From assembly GCA_022316685.1 (NCBI GenBank), contig JAKJHU010000759.1:1-64000 (forward strand): 64,000 nucleotides of DNA, written 5' to 3'. The stretch's first letter is position 1. Every line of letters begins with the position of its first letter. The DNA is from Progne subis subis. Its lineage: Eukaryota > Chordata > Aves > Passeriformes > Hirundinidae. Under the pieces are notes generated by a model that saw only the letters and a program-made list of their open reading frames with translations, ran no database searches and was not told the origin of the DNA. Below are positions 10,419 through 22,292 of this stretch, one piece after another. A program made the position numbers and the translations under genes.

Positions 10419-13330
10419 TTGCTATGTCTGGCTGTTTCAACCTGTAGGAGGAAAGACAATGAAGTTTGACAGGAGATTTCTCATAGAAGAGTCAAAGCCC
10501 TTTCTCACAGACCATTCCCTGCCTAAATACCACCCCTTTGTCTAGTCTAGCAGAACTTCTTCATCTTGGTTGCTGTGCACTGATTGCTGCTGGCCAATAT
10601 CAGTGAGGAGCCAGACCTGGTCCTGCAGGACACCTGGGAGTCAGCCCTGACCCCCAGTCAGTGCAGGGGAACAGTGAGGGCAGGGCCAGTCCTGGTGTTT
10701 GAACTTGGACAAAGAATCTCCTCCTAAGGCACAGGAGCTGCCAGGGTGAAGGGATGGGGATTGCAGGAGGCAGAACAAGAGATTCTGCTGCACCTGGGGA
10801 GTGAGGCAGGAGGATTGTCTGAGCCTTAGTGCAGACTGAGGGGAGCTGCTCTGTCCCTCTCTCCTGTTCCCAGCTGCCATGGACTTGCACCTTTCTGAGC
10901 TCCACTCCCGTGTTACCCTGGAAAGCCAGGAGACACTGCTGAGAGCAGAGGGATCCCTGGCACACAAAGTGGCTCCTGCCTTTCCCAAAGTCAGGGAGAG
11001 TCGGCTCATTCCCAGCCTGCCCTGCCCAGAGCTCCCCAGGGCAGAGGGAGCTGGGACACCCCATTGCTGTGCTCAGCCTGCACAGGAGGAGCCCAAGGGC
11101 TGGGCCTGAGCCTGCAGCTGGAACTGCCATTCCCAGAGAGCCCGTCAGCAATGCCAGGAGCACCTGGGCAAGGCAAGGAGAGAGAGAGCTGGGCCCTGAG
11201 GAAAAGCCTTTCCCTGCCCAGCCCTGCACAGCCCCTGGCAGGCAGCAGCAGTGCAGGACAGTGGCCCTCAGGCCCTGGTCAGCAGGGAATGGGCACATGG
11301 CAGGAGAGATGCCCTTCATCTCTGGGGCTGCTCTGCCGGCCCAGGAGGGGACTGAGGGCCCCGAGCCCCCGGGCTGAGGGCTGTGCTGGCTGCGAGGGGA
11401 CACAAGAGCTGTGCTGCTCAGGGCAGTGTGTGCCCTGCAGGGCAGGGCCGGCAGGTGCCACATCTCCCCTGCAGCAGGGCTTCCCTCAGCACTGCCTCCC
11501 TCCCTCCCTGCCCACGCCTCTGCTGCTGGAGCTGTCCCAGCCCGAGCTGTTCCTGTGGCCCCGGGCTCCTTCCCTGCCAGTGCTGCCAGAGCCCAGCCCA
11601 GCCCCTGGGCCAGCTCTGCCCTGCAGCTGCTCGGGGCTGCAGGGATTAAAGAACAGCTCCCCCAGGCCTGGGCACCATGGAAAGGGGATGCTGCATGGAT
11701 CTGGAGGCTGGGGAGCTGGAGGCACTTGCTGAGGTTCCCAGGAAAACTCATGGTCATGGTTTAAGAGCCTCAGCCCCTGCCTGCCCTGCCAGCTGAGTTT
11801 CCATTCCACCAAGTTGAGCCAGGGAAAAGTGGGAGCACAGATTCAGGAAAGAAGAGACTCAGGTAGGAAATTCCTGCCCTGAATGAGCTCATGAAAAGTC
11901 CCTTAGAAATGACCTGGGCATGAGCTGGAGCTCTGAGCAGCCCTGGCCCACACAGCACCCTCTCCACAGCAGCAGGACCTGCCCTGGCAGGAGTCACTCC
12001 CACAGCTCCCCTCCACCATCCATGGGAGCTCCCAGGCAGGCTGAGAGCTGCCCCTGGCAGGTGGCAGATGCCCTGGCCTGGCCAAGAGCCCTCAGGGCTG
12101 CAGGAGCTGCTCTGCACGACAGCCCTGGGCACCCCTGGCTGCAGCCCCAGCTTCAGCCCCTGCAGCCGTCCCTGGCAGCAGGAGCCGTCCTGCCCTGTCC
12201 CTCTGACGGTGCCCAGGGCAGCCCCGCTCTGGAGCACATCCTCCCCCAAAGCAGAAAGGGCAGCAGAGCCATCCTTACAGTCATGTCAGTCCTGTCCTGG
12301 GTCAGCTTGAGGAGATCCCTGCAGCCAGAGACTGACTGTGTCAGGAGTGGTGAAGATTTCTCCATGAAGAAGTTCAGAATTTTCAAAAGGTGTGAAGATT
12401 TCTCCGTGAATAATCTCAGAATTGTCCTTCCAGCTCTTTAAGCTCTGTCTGCTTCACTGCTCTCATGCATCTGCAGGCAGTGCCCTCAGCCCTGCTGGGC
12501 TGGGAGAGGAGCTGCTCCTCAGGAGAAATGTCTTTTTGAATCTCTTCTTGCTTGCCGGAGCTGCCTCTGTGCCGGAGCCCAGCCCAGCTTAGCAGCACAG
12601 ACACAGCACAAGGACTTTAATGAGTCTCTTGGGCTTTGTTGTTTACAGTTATGTCAGACCTGGAGAGTGTTTAAAAAACTTTTCAATAACTCAGAGTTTG
12701 AAACTCCAAAGTTTCTTGATATTTTAATGGGTCCCACTGAGGGACATGACTCTGAAAGTGTCCCCCAAGTTCCAGTTGGAGCAGAACACTGCAGGCAGTG
12801 ATGACAGGTGGGGACAAACAAGGCAAAGGTGTCTCTGATGCTGAGCAAACCTGGATGTGTTTCAGGAATGCAAAGGGCCAAGGCCTGAGCCCCAGCCCCT
12901 GCCAAGGCAGATCCTGTCCCTCCCTCAGTGCTCAGGGCTCTTCCCAGGACACTGGGATGTGGGGATGTGCAATGCCAAGGGCAGCACCATGGGGCGGCCC
13001 CTGCCAGGCTGCTGAGCAGGGACAAGGAGGCAATGAGGCCCCAGGCCTGCCAGGGTCACTTGTCTCCTGCTCATGGCTCAGGCCCAGGGCCAGCAGCCAT
13101 GGCCCAAGTGCTGCAGGAGTTGGCTGTGTCAGGGCCTTTCAGCTGCTGCCCATCCCTGTGCCCTCTCCAGCCCAGGCTGTCCTACGGTGTCCATGCCCTG
13201 CGCCTCTGTCCCTGCAGGCTGTCGTCATCCCCCGGCTGCCCCACCTCGCTGGCCCCTTCCTTTGCTGACAGCTCTGCGTCCTGCCTGCCTCTGCCTGGGC
13301 ACCACACAAAGCCTTGGGCTTGATACCAAA
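10419..13330 (+). repeat. OR 5'-flank block, copy A
   Basis: About 2.9 kb of GC-rich non-coding sequence lies upstream of OR-A. The same block lies upstream of OR-B (30,044-32,930) and, inverted, of OR-C (47,396-50,302). The 11,009-11,740 part is almost base-identical in all three, whereas the A+T-rich 12,400-12,790 part has many differences. Long open frames on both strands (up to 385 codons) are broken differently in each copy and look compositional. It may hold OR promoter and 5' UTR sequence, but no specific element can be assigned. Confidence 0.8.
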
Positions 13331-13679
13331 AGGGTTCATTTCATTTTTCCCCTGCCCGTGGACTTCTAGCACAGGAACAATGCATACAGGGCCTGCTTTC
13401 TCAGCAAGGATGGTTGAAAGACAAGAAGACATCTGGCTCAAGAGTGCAGTGATGGAGAAAACAAGGAGTGCATCTGGGAATTAGGCATGGTTTTTATGGA
13501 AATGGCTGCACAGAAATACGCATTTAGTGACTGTATATAAGCAACACACTGGTAGAATTACATGTCCATGTAAGGTTAGGATTTATCCCTCACTAGACCT
13601 CATGAATAAATTATACCCTCTTATATAGCAAATTAGTGTTAAAGAATCTTATTCTGGTATTTCTGAGAGTTGATGATGG
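13331..13679. other. A+T-rich non-coding stretch
   Basis: No gene is seen. The sequence 13,400-13,620 matches 41,561-41,840 in reverse (shared 'gcttatatacagtcact' reading on the other strand), so it is part of the duplicated module. A TATA-like 'tgtatataagc' is present and it may derive from an LTR, but no LTR ends could be fixed. Confidence 0.55.
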
Positions 13680-14755
13680 CACCGAACCAAGAACTCTACT
13701 AGGACACTGTGGAAACTCATGGAACAAAGGGTCCGTTTTGACACAGTGGTACCCCATGGAACCAAAATCCATTTTGGCACATTGGGGCCACATTGAAGCA
13801 ATGGTCCATTGTGATGCTGTGGCTCCAAGCAGACCCGTATGACACGGAGAAACCTCTTGGAACCAAGGAGCCATTTCTGACACAGCAAGGCCTTGTGGAA
13901 CCATGGGTCTGTTGAGCCACCGCAGAACCTCAGAGAACCAAGGTGATCATGGTATAGAACGGAACCTCCTGGAAGCAAGGGTGCGTTGTTAAACTGTGTG
14001 GCCTCATGGAGCCAAGGGGCCACTGTGACTGAGGAACCTCATGAAACCAAGATTCCATTGATACCCTGTGTGGCCCTGTGGAGCCAAGAGGACCACAGTG
14101 ACATTGCAGGGCCTCATGGAACAATGGAGACTCTTCTGACACTTTGGGACCCACTGGAACCAAGGGGCCATTATAGCATGGCATGGCCTCATGGAATCAA
14201 GGGGGCTACAGTGAACACTGTGGGTGTCCAGGGGATGAAGTTTCCAATCTGACACCGTGGAACCAAGAATACCATTGTGACACTATGGGGCCTCATGGAA
14301 GCAAGGAACCATTGTGACACTATGGAGTCTGGCAGACGAAGGGGCAGTTGTCACACTGTGTGGAACCACTGAACCAAGGAGTCCATTGTGACACTACAGG
14401 GCCCCATGGAACCAAGGATTCATGGAACAGTGCAGGAACCCATGGAACCAAAGGCCCATTGTGACATTGTGGGGCCTCATGGAATCCTGGAGGCCATGAT
14501 GACACTTTGAGGCTTTAGTGAATCAAGGGGCTCTGCAGGGCCTCATGGAACCAAGGAGACCCTTCTGACATTGTGAGTCCCCAGGGAACCAAGGGTCCAT
14601 TGTGATACTGTGGTACCAAGGAGACCCCTGTGACACTGCAAGGCCTCATGGAAGCAAGGGATCATTGTGATGCTTCAGGGCCCCGTGGAAACAAGGGGCC
14701 AGCATCACACTATGATGCCCCATGAATCCAAGGGAACAGGTAACAGGTCTGGTTG
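13680..14755 (+). repeat. 37-bp minisatellite array, copy 2
   Basis: About 1.1 kb of the 37-bp repeat (catggaaccaagg...cattgtgacac) with frequent small indels. It matches 40,955-41,530 in reverse over its left half. It ends at the conserved junction 'aacaggtctggttggcttgg' (about 14,724-14,745), which leads into the 187-bp array. Confidence 0.88.
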
Positions 14756-16090
14756 GCTTGGCCTGTCTGCTCCAGCTGACCTCAGCATATTGAGGGTCTC
14801 TTCTCATGCTCCCCTCAAACACTGGGGCTCTGGGCTCTCCTTCAAATGCAAAACAACTTTCCTTCTCACTCAAGCATCCATGGCCAATATGGGATTCCCC
14901 CTCCAAATTTCCTAATACTCAGGGATTGCTCCCAGACAAAAGTTGCCATTACCAACATCTGACTGACCCTATCTACCTGACAGCTGGCTCTCACCTGCCT
15001 TCAAACACTGAGGCTCTGTGCTTTCCTTCCTATGAAAAGAACTGTTCCTCCTGCACAGGCACCCATGTCAGAAATTGGTACATCTCCTCAAAAATTCCTA
15101 TAGGTAAGGGTTTCTCCCAGACAAAAGCTGCCAGCACAGACAGCTCTGGCTGGCCTTGGCCCCTGGTGGTTGCCTCTAATCTGACTTGATTCACTGGGGC
15201 TCTGCCTTTTCCTTCCTACGGAAAAGAACATCTCCAGATGCCCATTTGGGATTTCAGCTTCAATACTCCTATATCCAAAGATTGCTCCTTGATGAAACCT
15301 GACATTACACACAGCTATGGTTGGACTTGGTCTCCTGGGAGCCAGCTCTCACCTGCCTTCCAAACACTGGGCCTCTCTGCTTTCCTTTCTATGGAAAAGA
15401 ATGGGCCTTCTCCTCCAGGCAAAAAGGGTTGAAATTGGGATTGAACATTCAACATTTTGAAAATGAAAGGGTTGCTCCCAGAAAAACCTGCCAGGACAGA
15501 CAGGTCTGGCTGGCCTTGGCTTCTGGTGACTGCAGTTCATCAGCCCCTGAAACACTGGAGCTCTGTGGTTTCCTTCCTGTGGAGACCATGGTGACATTGT
15601 GGAGCCCCAGGGATCCATGGACATGATTCTGACACTTTGAGGCCTTCTGAAATGACAGGGCCATTGTTGCACTGTGGAGATGCTGTGAATTCCAGGTACC
15701 ATTGTGACACTGCCGGGCCTCTTGGAAGCAAGGGGCCATTGTGACACCTCAGAAGCAAGGAGAACATTGTGACACTACAGGGCCTCATGGAACCAAGGGG
15801 AGATGGAACAGATCTGTGTAGTTTGGCCTCCCAGGGGCCACCTGACAGGTCCAGCTGATCTTGGAATGCTGAGGGCTGCCTCTCATCAGCCCCTGGAGCA
15901 CTGAGGCTCTGTGCATTCCTTCCTATGGAAAAGAACCAACCGTCTATCCAGATGCCCACAGTTAAAATTAATACTCTCCCTGAATTTTTCAATGAAAGGG
16001 TTCTCGCAGATAAAAGCTGCCAGGACAAAGAGTTCTGGCTGGCCTTGGCTTCTGGTGATCACCTCTCATCTCAAGGAAGCCCTGAGGAAA
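14756..16090 (+). repeat. ~187-bp array with 37-bp insert, copy 2
   Basis: Units with 'ctttccttcctatggaaaag', 'gacaaaagctgcca' and 'ctggctggccttggc' repeat from 14,756 to about 15,580. A 37-bp repeat stretch occupies about 15,585-15,800, and a further unit and a half follow to 16,090. The same order, including the internal 37-bp stretch, occurs at 37,790-38,900. Confidence 0.82.
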
Positions 16091-16440
16091 CTATGTGAAG
16101 AGATTTGACTACTGCAACATCAATGAGTCTCTCATCCTCTGAAAAACTGAAAAACTCAGATACGCTGCTGATCATATGTGCCATTTTTTTTTTTTTTTCA
16201 TTGCGTATTATACATGAAATACTATTTTTAGCTAAAAATATTCTTCTTATCACTCTACCAGTGTCATCTGACACAAAACACCCCTCTACATACGGATCCA
16301 GGTCACCTGTGTAAGCAAACACAATAAAGAATCCACCAGGAATGATTTGTCTCTGCTCCCATCTGTCCCATCTCCTCTGGAGGTGCAGCCCCAGCACTTG
16401 GGAGGGCTCCAGGGGTCACAAGCTCAGCTCCCACACAGAG
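16091..16440 (+). repeat. A+T-rich linker and start of block D
   Basis: An A+T-rich linker with a 16-base T run near 16,184-16,199 leads into the first 100 bp of block D ('cccatctgtcccatctcc'). It matches 38,880-39,225 in the same direction. After about 16,440 the sequence departs from block D. No gene. Confidence 0.7.
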
Positions 16441-16994
16441 AACTTGCAGACCCTGGGGTGCCCCTTTCAGACTCGGTGCCCAGAGCCTTTCTGTAACCTT
16501 CCCCCTGGAGCTGCTGCTTCCCTGCAGCCCCGGCCATGGACAGCAGCAGACCCTGGTGTGTCCCAGCAGCAGTGCCAGCTCAGGGCCCTGTGGGGAGCAG
16601 GGGCTGGGGCAGCAGGACAAACCAGCCCGGCCGGCCAGGACCTGCTCAGCTGGGGAAAGGGATGTCCAGGGAGAAGAGCAAGAGAGTGTTTCTGTGCCTG
16701 CAGGGAGGAGTGCAGAGGGAGCTGCTGCTGCAGGCACCAGCTCTGGCCAGGCCCCTCTCTCCCCTGCCCAGGGCTGCTGTGCTGGCCTGGGGACAGGGGC
16801 TGGCACTGGGTGGGCAGAGGCAGCCTGTGCTGGGCATCTCCTGGGGCCAGGAGCAGGAGTCCTGCACTGTCACTGAGCTCCACTTCCCCTGCCATGGGGA
16901 GCTCCAGCCCTGGGGCTGATGTGGAGGCTGACCTCCCTCTCTGCCCCTCAGCCGCTGCTGAGCCCTTCAGGGGGCCAGGGCTGTGGGGTGAGTG
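16441..16994. other. GC-rich stretch, no gene recognised
   Basis: GC-rich sequence with open frames on both strands, none with recognisable domains. Short phrases such as 'gggctgctgtgctggcctgg' recall the OR-flank sequence. The right edge (16,991-16,994, AGTG) is the target site of the ERV1 insertion. Confidence 0.5.
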
Positions 16995-17631
16995 TGGAGC
17001 ATAGAATATGGACTTCACAATTAGAAAATTCTATAGCAGGTATGTTTTATTTCCAGCTGGGACACACACGGGGGGATATTTCCTCCAAACTGTGTGTGCC
17101 CAGTGACTTTCACTCACTTATTATCTTTTGAAGTATTACATATGCATTAAATGTCACAACACTTACATATTCATTACCTAGCTCCACCTAGCCTCACTTC
17201 ATATCACAATTAGCCAGAAGATCTTTCTGCAGCTGCAGAGTCCCCTCTGGTGGTCGTGGGCCAGGGTCTTCTGATGAAGTAAATTGTCTTCCTCCCAATG
17301 TCCCCTTCTTGACCCCTCCTTCTGGGCAGGCACAGGAAGGATTTGGCGAGTTCCCAGGTCAGTTTGCCCTGGCCAAACCACAGCCTGGTTCTTGCCGGCT
17401 CCCAAGCCACCAAGTTCTGCTTTATTGATTTTTGCAAATATCTAGGTCCAGCTTTTTTGAAGTTTCAACATTATACATCTTACCTATATGACTTCTACCT
17501 AGTAACTACCCAGCAGCCAAGCTTAATAGCTAATCTTCTGTGTTCTCAGTACAAGCTGTTTTTTCTTCTACAAAATCACCAAAAGCTGCTTCTAAAATCC
17601 TCTATTTTCAATCTAAACATCCCCCATATCA
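16995..17631 (-). repeat. 3' LTR of the ERV1 provirus
   Basis: The LTR is 637 bp. On the minus strand it starts TGATATGGGG and ends in CA. The minus-strand polyadenylation signal AATAAA corresponds to TTTATT at 17,046-17,051. It pairs with 24,395-25,052. Confidence 0.88.
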
Positions 17632-17639
17632 TTCCCTCA

Positions 17640-18790
17640 TTTTCTTTCTAAATATTGCAAATTCTTTTGCTTCTTACGATACTTATCATATATTCTATGA
17701 CCATCCCTAACTAATTAATTAAACCATACAATAAACCTAATGGCAATCCTTCTTAATAATTCCAAGTTCCAAAAAGGCACAACCAAAACCAAACCAAAAG
17801 TTTAGCTCACTAAAATTAATAAAACTACTATAAAATGACATAGTTTATGTAAGAGCCTTGTTGCAGTAAACCATCCAAAAAGCACATTCCACCAGTGATG
17901 AGATGTGTCTTTCTGTATTCTCCTAAAGACTTATTTTATAGTTTTTGCATAATGGTGTGTTGAAATCAGGTTCTTCAGCTAAGGCCAAATTCATCCCTAT
18001 GGCACAGACAATATGTCTTATTCCCCTCACATATACCCCGGTTGTTTTCTTGTGGCACATCACTCTACATTAATAAAACAAAGGTAGTCATTACACTTGT
18101 TACAGGGTCATAAGTGAAATTAACCAAAACCCACCAAAATTGAAGTTTCCTCTCTAGGTCAAATGATTTTCCAAATTTCAGTGGGAAAGGTGCCTTCTCT
18201 TCTTTCTCTAATAATTGAGGGAGACATTTCCTGCATCTACAACTGCGCTTGAATGGAACTGAGAGCTAAAAAAATGTTTCCAAGTGGCTGTTCCCAAAGA
18301 TTTGCTAATAGTTTATGGTCTTGCTCTTCGACGTCCTCTCATTCTGGTAATATTTTAAACAGTTTCCAGTGGGTAGTGCCTAAAGGTTACTGTAACTTAA
18401 CTATGTCATTACCAGTTGCAGCCAATCTATTCATTAATACTTTTGAATCCAGTGTGTTCAAACCCCCCAGTCCTGTTCCCAGCATTCCTGTGAAATCTCT
18501 TTTCTGCTTGAATGTGTAAGGTGCACGCTTCTGTAGTGGAAGCGCTTACCTGCCTTGCCATCTGTGCTCACTTCAGGGCCCATTCTGAACTGAGCAATAG
18601 CCTTGGCATCCCTGTCATTTTTAATAGCACCTGGTCCTACCTTGGTGACTAAAGGTTTGGACAAGTGCATTTGGAGGTGTGGTGGTGCTTTCTAATGTTT
18701 GTGTTGGAGTTGTCCTGCTTCTGAGGACAACTGTCCTATCAATCTGGGTTTGACATTGGTTGTAACTATGATCATAAAAGCCAGTGTTCT
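17640..18790 (-). pseudogene. ERV1 env remnant
   Basis: Minus-strand fragments between integrase and the 3' LTR give a transmembrane-protein-like reading. A polar helical segment lies around 18,290-18,450 (SKVLMNRLAATGND). A WWNVLFGWFTATRLL stretch and a hydrophobic span follow near 17,790-17,910. Stops and shifts occur throughout. The assignment rests on position and hydrophobic pattern more than on a diagnostic motif. No functional envelope could be made. Confidence 0.5.
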
Positions 18791-19722
18791 TGACCACAAT
18801 GTACTCATTTTGCTCGGGTAATTTTTAGTTTCAGTTCATTATCACCCAGTGTTGCTTTTCAAGGAGTCTCTGGAGCCTTCTTTGTTCGAGTGTGATGGAT
18901 CCAAGTACTCTGTTCCTTGATCTTAATCATGGTGAATGTGGTGAGAAGCACCTGGAATGGTCTCTCCCATTGTGGTTTCAGGGTCTTCTCTGCATGAGAA
19001 TTAACATACACATAATCTCCAGGCTCTATGTCATGCACTGGCCCACCAACCCTCTGCTTTGAGTTCTACCCATGTTTTTCAGTGTTTCTGAGCTGCTCAC
19101 TCAAGGCCACCATGAGGTGGTCAGTGTTCCCTCCCCGTCTGGGAGGATATTCCTTTCTGTACCCTACGTGGTCTTCCACAAAGCATTTCAAAAGGACTGA
19201 ACTTTTCCTTTTTTCTGGGTTTAGTCCAAATTCTCAGCAATGCCAGTGGGAAAGATTGAGGCCAGGATAAATAATACTTAGCTACACTATTTTTGAAATA
19301 AAATGTGGTCCTCTCTCTGAGGATACTGTTACCTCTCAGGCTTTAGCTGTCCTTGTGGGGAAAGCTTCTGGCCACCCTGAAAGGTATCAGTTAGTACCAA
19401 AAAATATTGATACCCCCTTTTCTTGGAAGTTCTGAAAAGTCAATTTTTCACTGCTTCCCGGGCCCATGACCTTTTCCAATTTGCACAAGTTTTGGATTGG
19501 GGGTATTATTTGGTTTAGTCTGGAGGCAAAAATCACATTGTCGAGTCACTTGGGCAATGGTAATCTTTTCAGTTAAATAGTTTTGCAGGGCATCAATTCC
19601 CCAATGTGTTTTCTTATGTTCCTCCCTTGCTGGTGACCACAGTAAATGGGAGGGGATAGCTAGCTTCCCTTCTGCTGTTACAGCCCATCCCTCCTGGTTA
19701 TATGTTCACCCTTGGCCCTTAA
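18790..19722 (-). pseudogene. ERV1 integrase remnant
   Basis: Minus-strand reading from high to low coordinates gives an HQQG...C-type zinc-binding remnant near 19,600-19,640, a GWPEAFPTRTAKA strand of the catalytic core near 19,340-19,380, and the C-terminal domain at about 18,900-19,030 (PGDYVYV, QWERPFQVLLTT, TWIHHTRTKKAP), as in gammaretroviruses. Stops and deletions break it, and part of the core is missing. Confidence 0.75.
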
Positions 19723-20260
19723 TTAGTTTTCTGTCTTCTTTATTATATGTTGGCTTACCTTTGGGGAAATCCAACCGTCTGGAATCAAGGCTCCTTCTAC
19801 TGTTATCTCACCTCTTGCTGCTTCTTTTGCCTCTCTGTCTGCCAGCTCATTTCCTTTCTCCAGTTCTGAGCTCACCTTCTGGTGTGCCTTAATGTGCATG
19901 ATTGCCACCTTCTCAGGCATCTGGACTGCTTCCAATAGTCACATTATCTCTTGTGCATGTGTGATGTTCTTCCCCTGCAAATTCAACAGTTCCTTTTCCT
20001 TTTACTGGGCTCCATGGCATGTACAAGCCCAAATGATATCTTGAGTCTATACAGATGTTTATTCTCTTTTTCTTTGCTAATTCCAAGCACGGGTTAAAAC
20101 AATTATCTTGGCCTTTTGTGCAGAGCTACCTGCTGCTAAGGGTCCAAATTCAAGAGCCTTTCTGCAGGTGGTAACAGCATACCCAGCATGTCGCTTTCCA
20201 CTGACAACGTAAATAACTGCTCCCATCAGTGACCCAGGTTTCTGCATCATCCAAAGGGGT
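19723..20260 (-). pseudogene. ERV1 RNase H remnant
   Basis: The 19,723-19,935 frame carries the end of a gammaretroviral RNase H: HIKAHQK, then GNELADREAKEAA with the family's last Asp. Upstream fragments to about 20,260 (AVIYVVSGKRHAGYAV) continue the domain with stops between. It lies between the RT connection and integrase, as expected. Confidence 0.75.
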
Positions 20261-20807
20261 CCTTCAAATCTGGGCAGCTAGAGCAAGTGGCTTTGATAGT
20301 CTGCAGGCAGTCATGATGTACCGGCTCCCCTTGATTTCCGCTGAGAAAAGAGGTCGAGTTGACAATGTTAGTTACAACTATCTCTGCATTGTCTTGCTCT
20401 ATCATGATAGCTTGGTATTTCAGGAACTGCTGAAGGGAAATGTGGGAGTCCTAGAAACTTAGAGTTTGGGGTTTTAGTGTATAGTAGTGGTGTGAGTCAA
20501 GATGGAGGATTTTGGGTGTTGCCTTTGTCCTTCTTCACCTTCTTCTTCCTTCTTGTTCACGAATCTGGGTGGTTTTCTGTAATTGGGTGAAAGAAATCCA
20601 CATTGTGGTTTTGGGTGATATAACTGGATTAGGAGCATAAATAATATAGATCAACTGTTTATTGGATAATTGGGACTTAAATAGCCTTGAATAGACCCAT
20701 TTTAACTCACTTTCTCCATTTGTTAGAGAGAGCTCACATCTCGTGTGTTTGTAATAGATAAGGATAATAAATTTCAGAGTGAGACTTCAAAAAATGTCTT
20801 CTGAGTT

Positions 20808-22110
20808 TTATTCGCCCTGATCTTGGAGCAGGAAAGAGCCAGGCAATCCCACAGGGAAAGCCTTGCCACCCTTTACTTCCAACACTGCAGACACTGTGTG
20901 AGACACTAGCACAGTCATTTTCTGGCCCAAGGTGAACTTGCGTGCTTCTTGGATGTTCAGCACCACAGCTGCCACAGCTCTAAGGCAACCTGGCTGTCCT
21001 TTGGCTGCTGCATCCAGCTGCTTAGAAAAGTAAGCAACTGCCCTTCGATATGGGCCCAGGCCCTGTGCCAGTATTCCCAGGGCAATCCCCTGTTTCTCAT
21101 GGGAAAAGAGAAAGAATGGTTTACTCACGTCTGGAAGTTCCAGAGCTGGAGCTGACATGAGAGCTTCCTTTAGCTGTTCAAAGGCCCGCATGGCTTCCTT
21201 TGTCCACTGGAGGTCTTTGTTTCAGTTTGCAGTGAGTGCACACAGAGGTTTCACAAACAGTCTGTAATTGTAGATCCATAATCTGCATCACCCCATCATT
21301 CCCAAAAAGGTTCTCCGTTCCTTTATTGTCTGGGTTTCAGGGTTTGGCATATTAGCTCTGTGTGCTCTTTTCCAAAGTCTGTTGTCCAGCACTGACCTCA
21401 TAACCCAGGCAAATCACCTTCTTCTGCTTTACCACTTGAGCCTTTTTCTTTCATACTCTGTACCCCTAAAGCCCCAGGAAATTTAAAAGGCTTACTGTCC
21501 AGGCCACACACCCCTCTGTCTGGAGTAGCTATTAGGATGTCATCTACATACTGCAACAATTTCCCTTCTCCTGGTGCTGCTTCCCAGGATTCTAAGTGTT
21601 TTGCAAGTTGTTCTCTGAACAAGGTGGGTGAATTTTTGAACCTCTGCAGAAGCACTGCTCATGTGAGCTGAGTTTTCCCATTCAAATGCAAAAATTTTCT
21701 GTCTGGCTTCATGGAGAGGGAAGCAAAAGAAGGCATCCTTTAAATCTAGAATGGTAAACCAAGTTAACTCTGGTGTTAAACACATTAACAAGGTGTATGG
21801 CTTTGCCACTGGGGTAAAGACCCTCAGTTATCTTGTTGACAGCTCGTAAATCCTGTACGACTCGATATGACCCATCAGGTTTTTGGAGAGGTAGCAGCTT
21901 TGACATCGGACTGACATGCCTTTAGCAACCCCAGCTGTAAGGAGTTTTCAATTATCAGCTTAATTCTTTCCCTATTCTCTTTTCCCAGGGGATACTCTTT
22001 GATTCTAACTAGTTGTTTCCCATCCTTAGGTTTGAATTGTATTGGGGGTGCATTTTTTCCTCCCTGGTGTATTGGAAGCCCATACTCTTGGCCACCTATT
22101 TTTGATCATT
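20808..22110 (-). pseudogene. ERV1 reverse transcriptase, broken
   Basis: Consecutive minus-strand fragments give the RT in order. The fingers region is near 21,900-22,080 (VRIKEYPL). LQKPDGSYRVVQDLRAVNKI lies near 21,835-21,895, and a FTILDLKDAFFCFPLH strand near 21,710-21,760. The catalytic YVDD is at 21,539-21,550. The connection domain (ALELPDVSKPFFLF, VAYFSKQLD) is at 20,810-21,190. The motif order and spacing fit gammaretroviral RT. At least four stops or shifts break the frame. Confidence 0.88.
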
Positions 22111-22140
22111 TACCTCCAGGGTAATTTCCCAAATTTAAAT

Positions 22141-22292
22141 AAAAGGTTGCCTATAATTTTTCTTATAAATCTCTCCCTAGGAATGATTCTGGGAAGTTAG
22201 GCATGGATAAAAACTTACGGATACCCATTGTTTTCCATATTTATATTTTAAGCTTACAAAAATGTGCTATTTTAGACTGACCAGTTGCCCCT
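22141..22292 (-). pseudogene. ERV1 protease, C-terminal piece
   Basis: The part of the protease lying beyond the nested solo LTR, read on the minus strand (GQSKIAHFCKLKI and onward), leads into the RT region. Its other half is at 22,941-23,050. It is separated by 648 bp of LTR plus the duplicated CCCCT. Confidence 0.6.

Noticed and set aside
10600..11757. 385-codon minus-strand frame and a 222-codon plus-strand frame in the OR 5' flank
   Set aside because: Both strands are open at once in GC-rich DNA. The long minus frame is broken to 182 and 286 codons in the other copies, and no domain is recognisable. Identity of the 222-codon frame follows from near-identical DNA.
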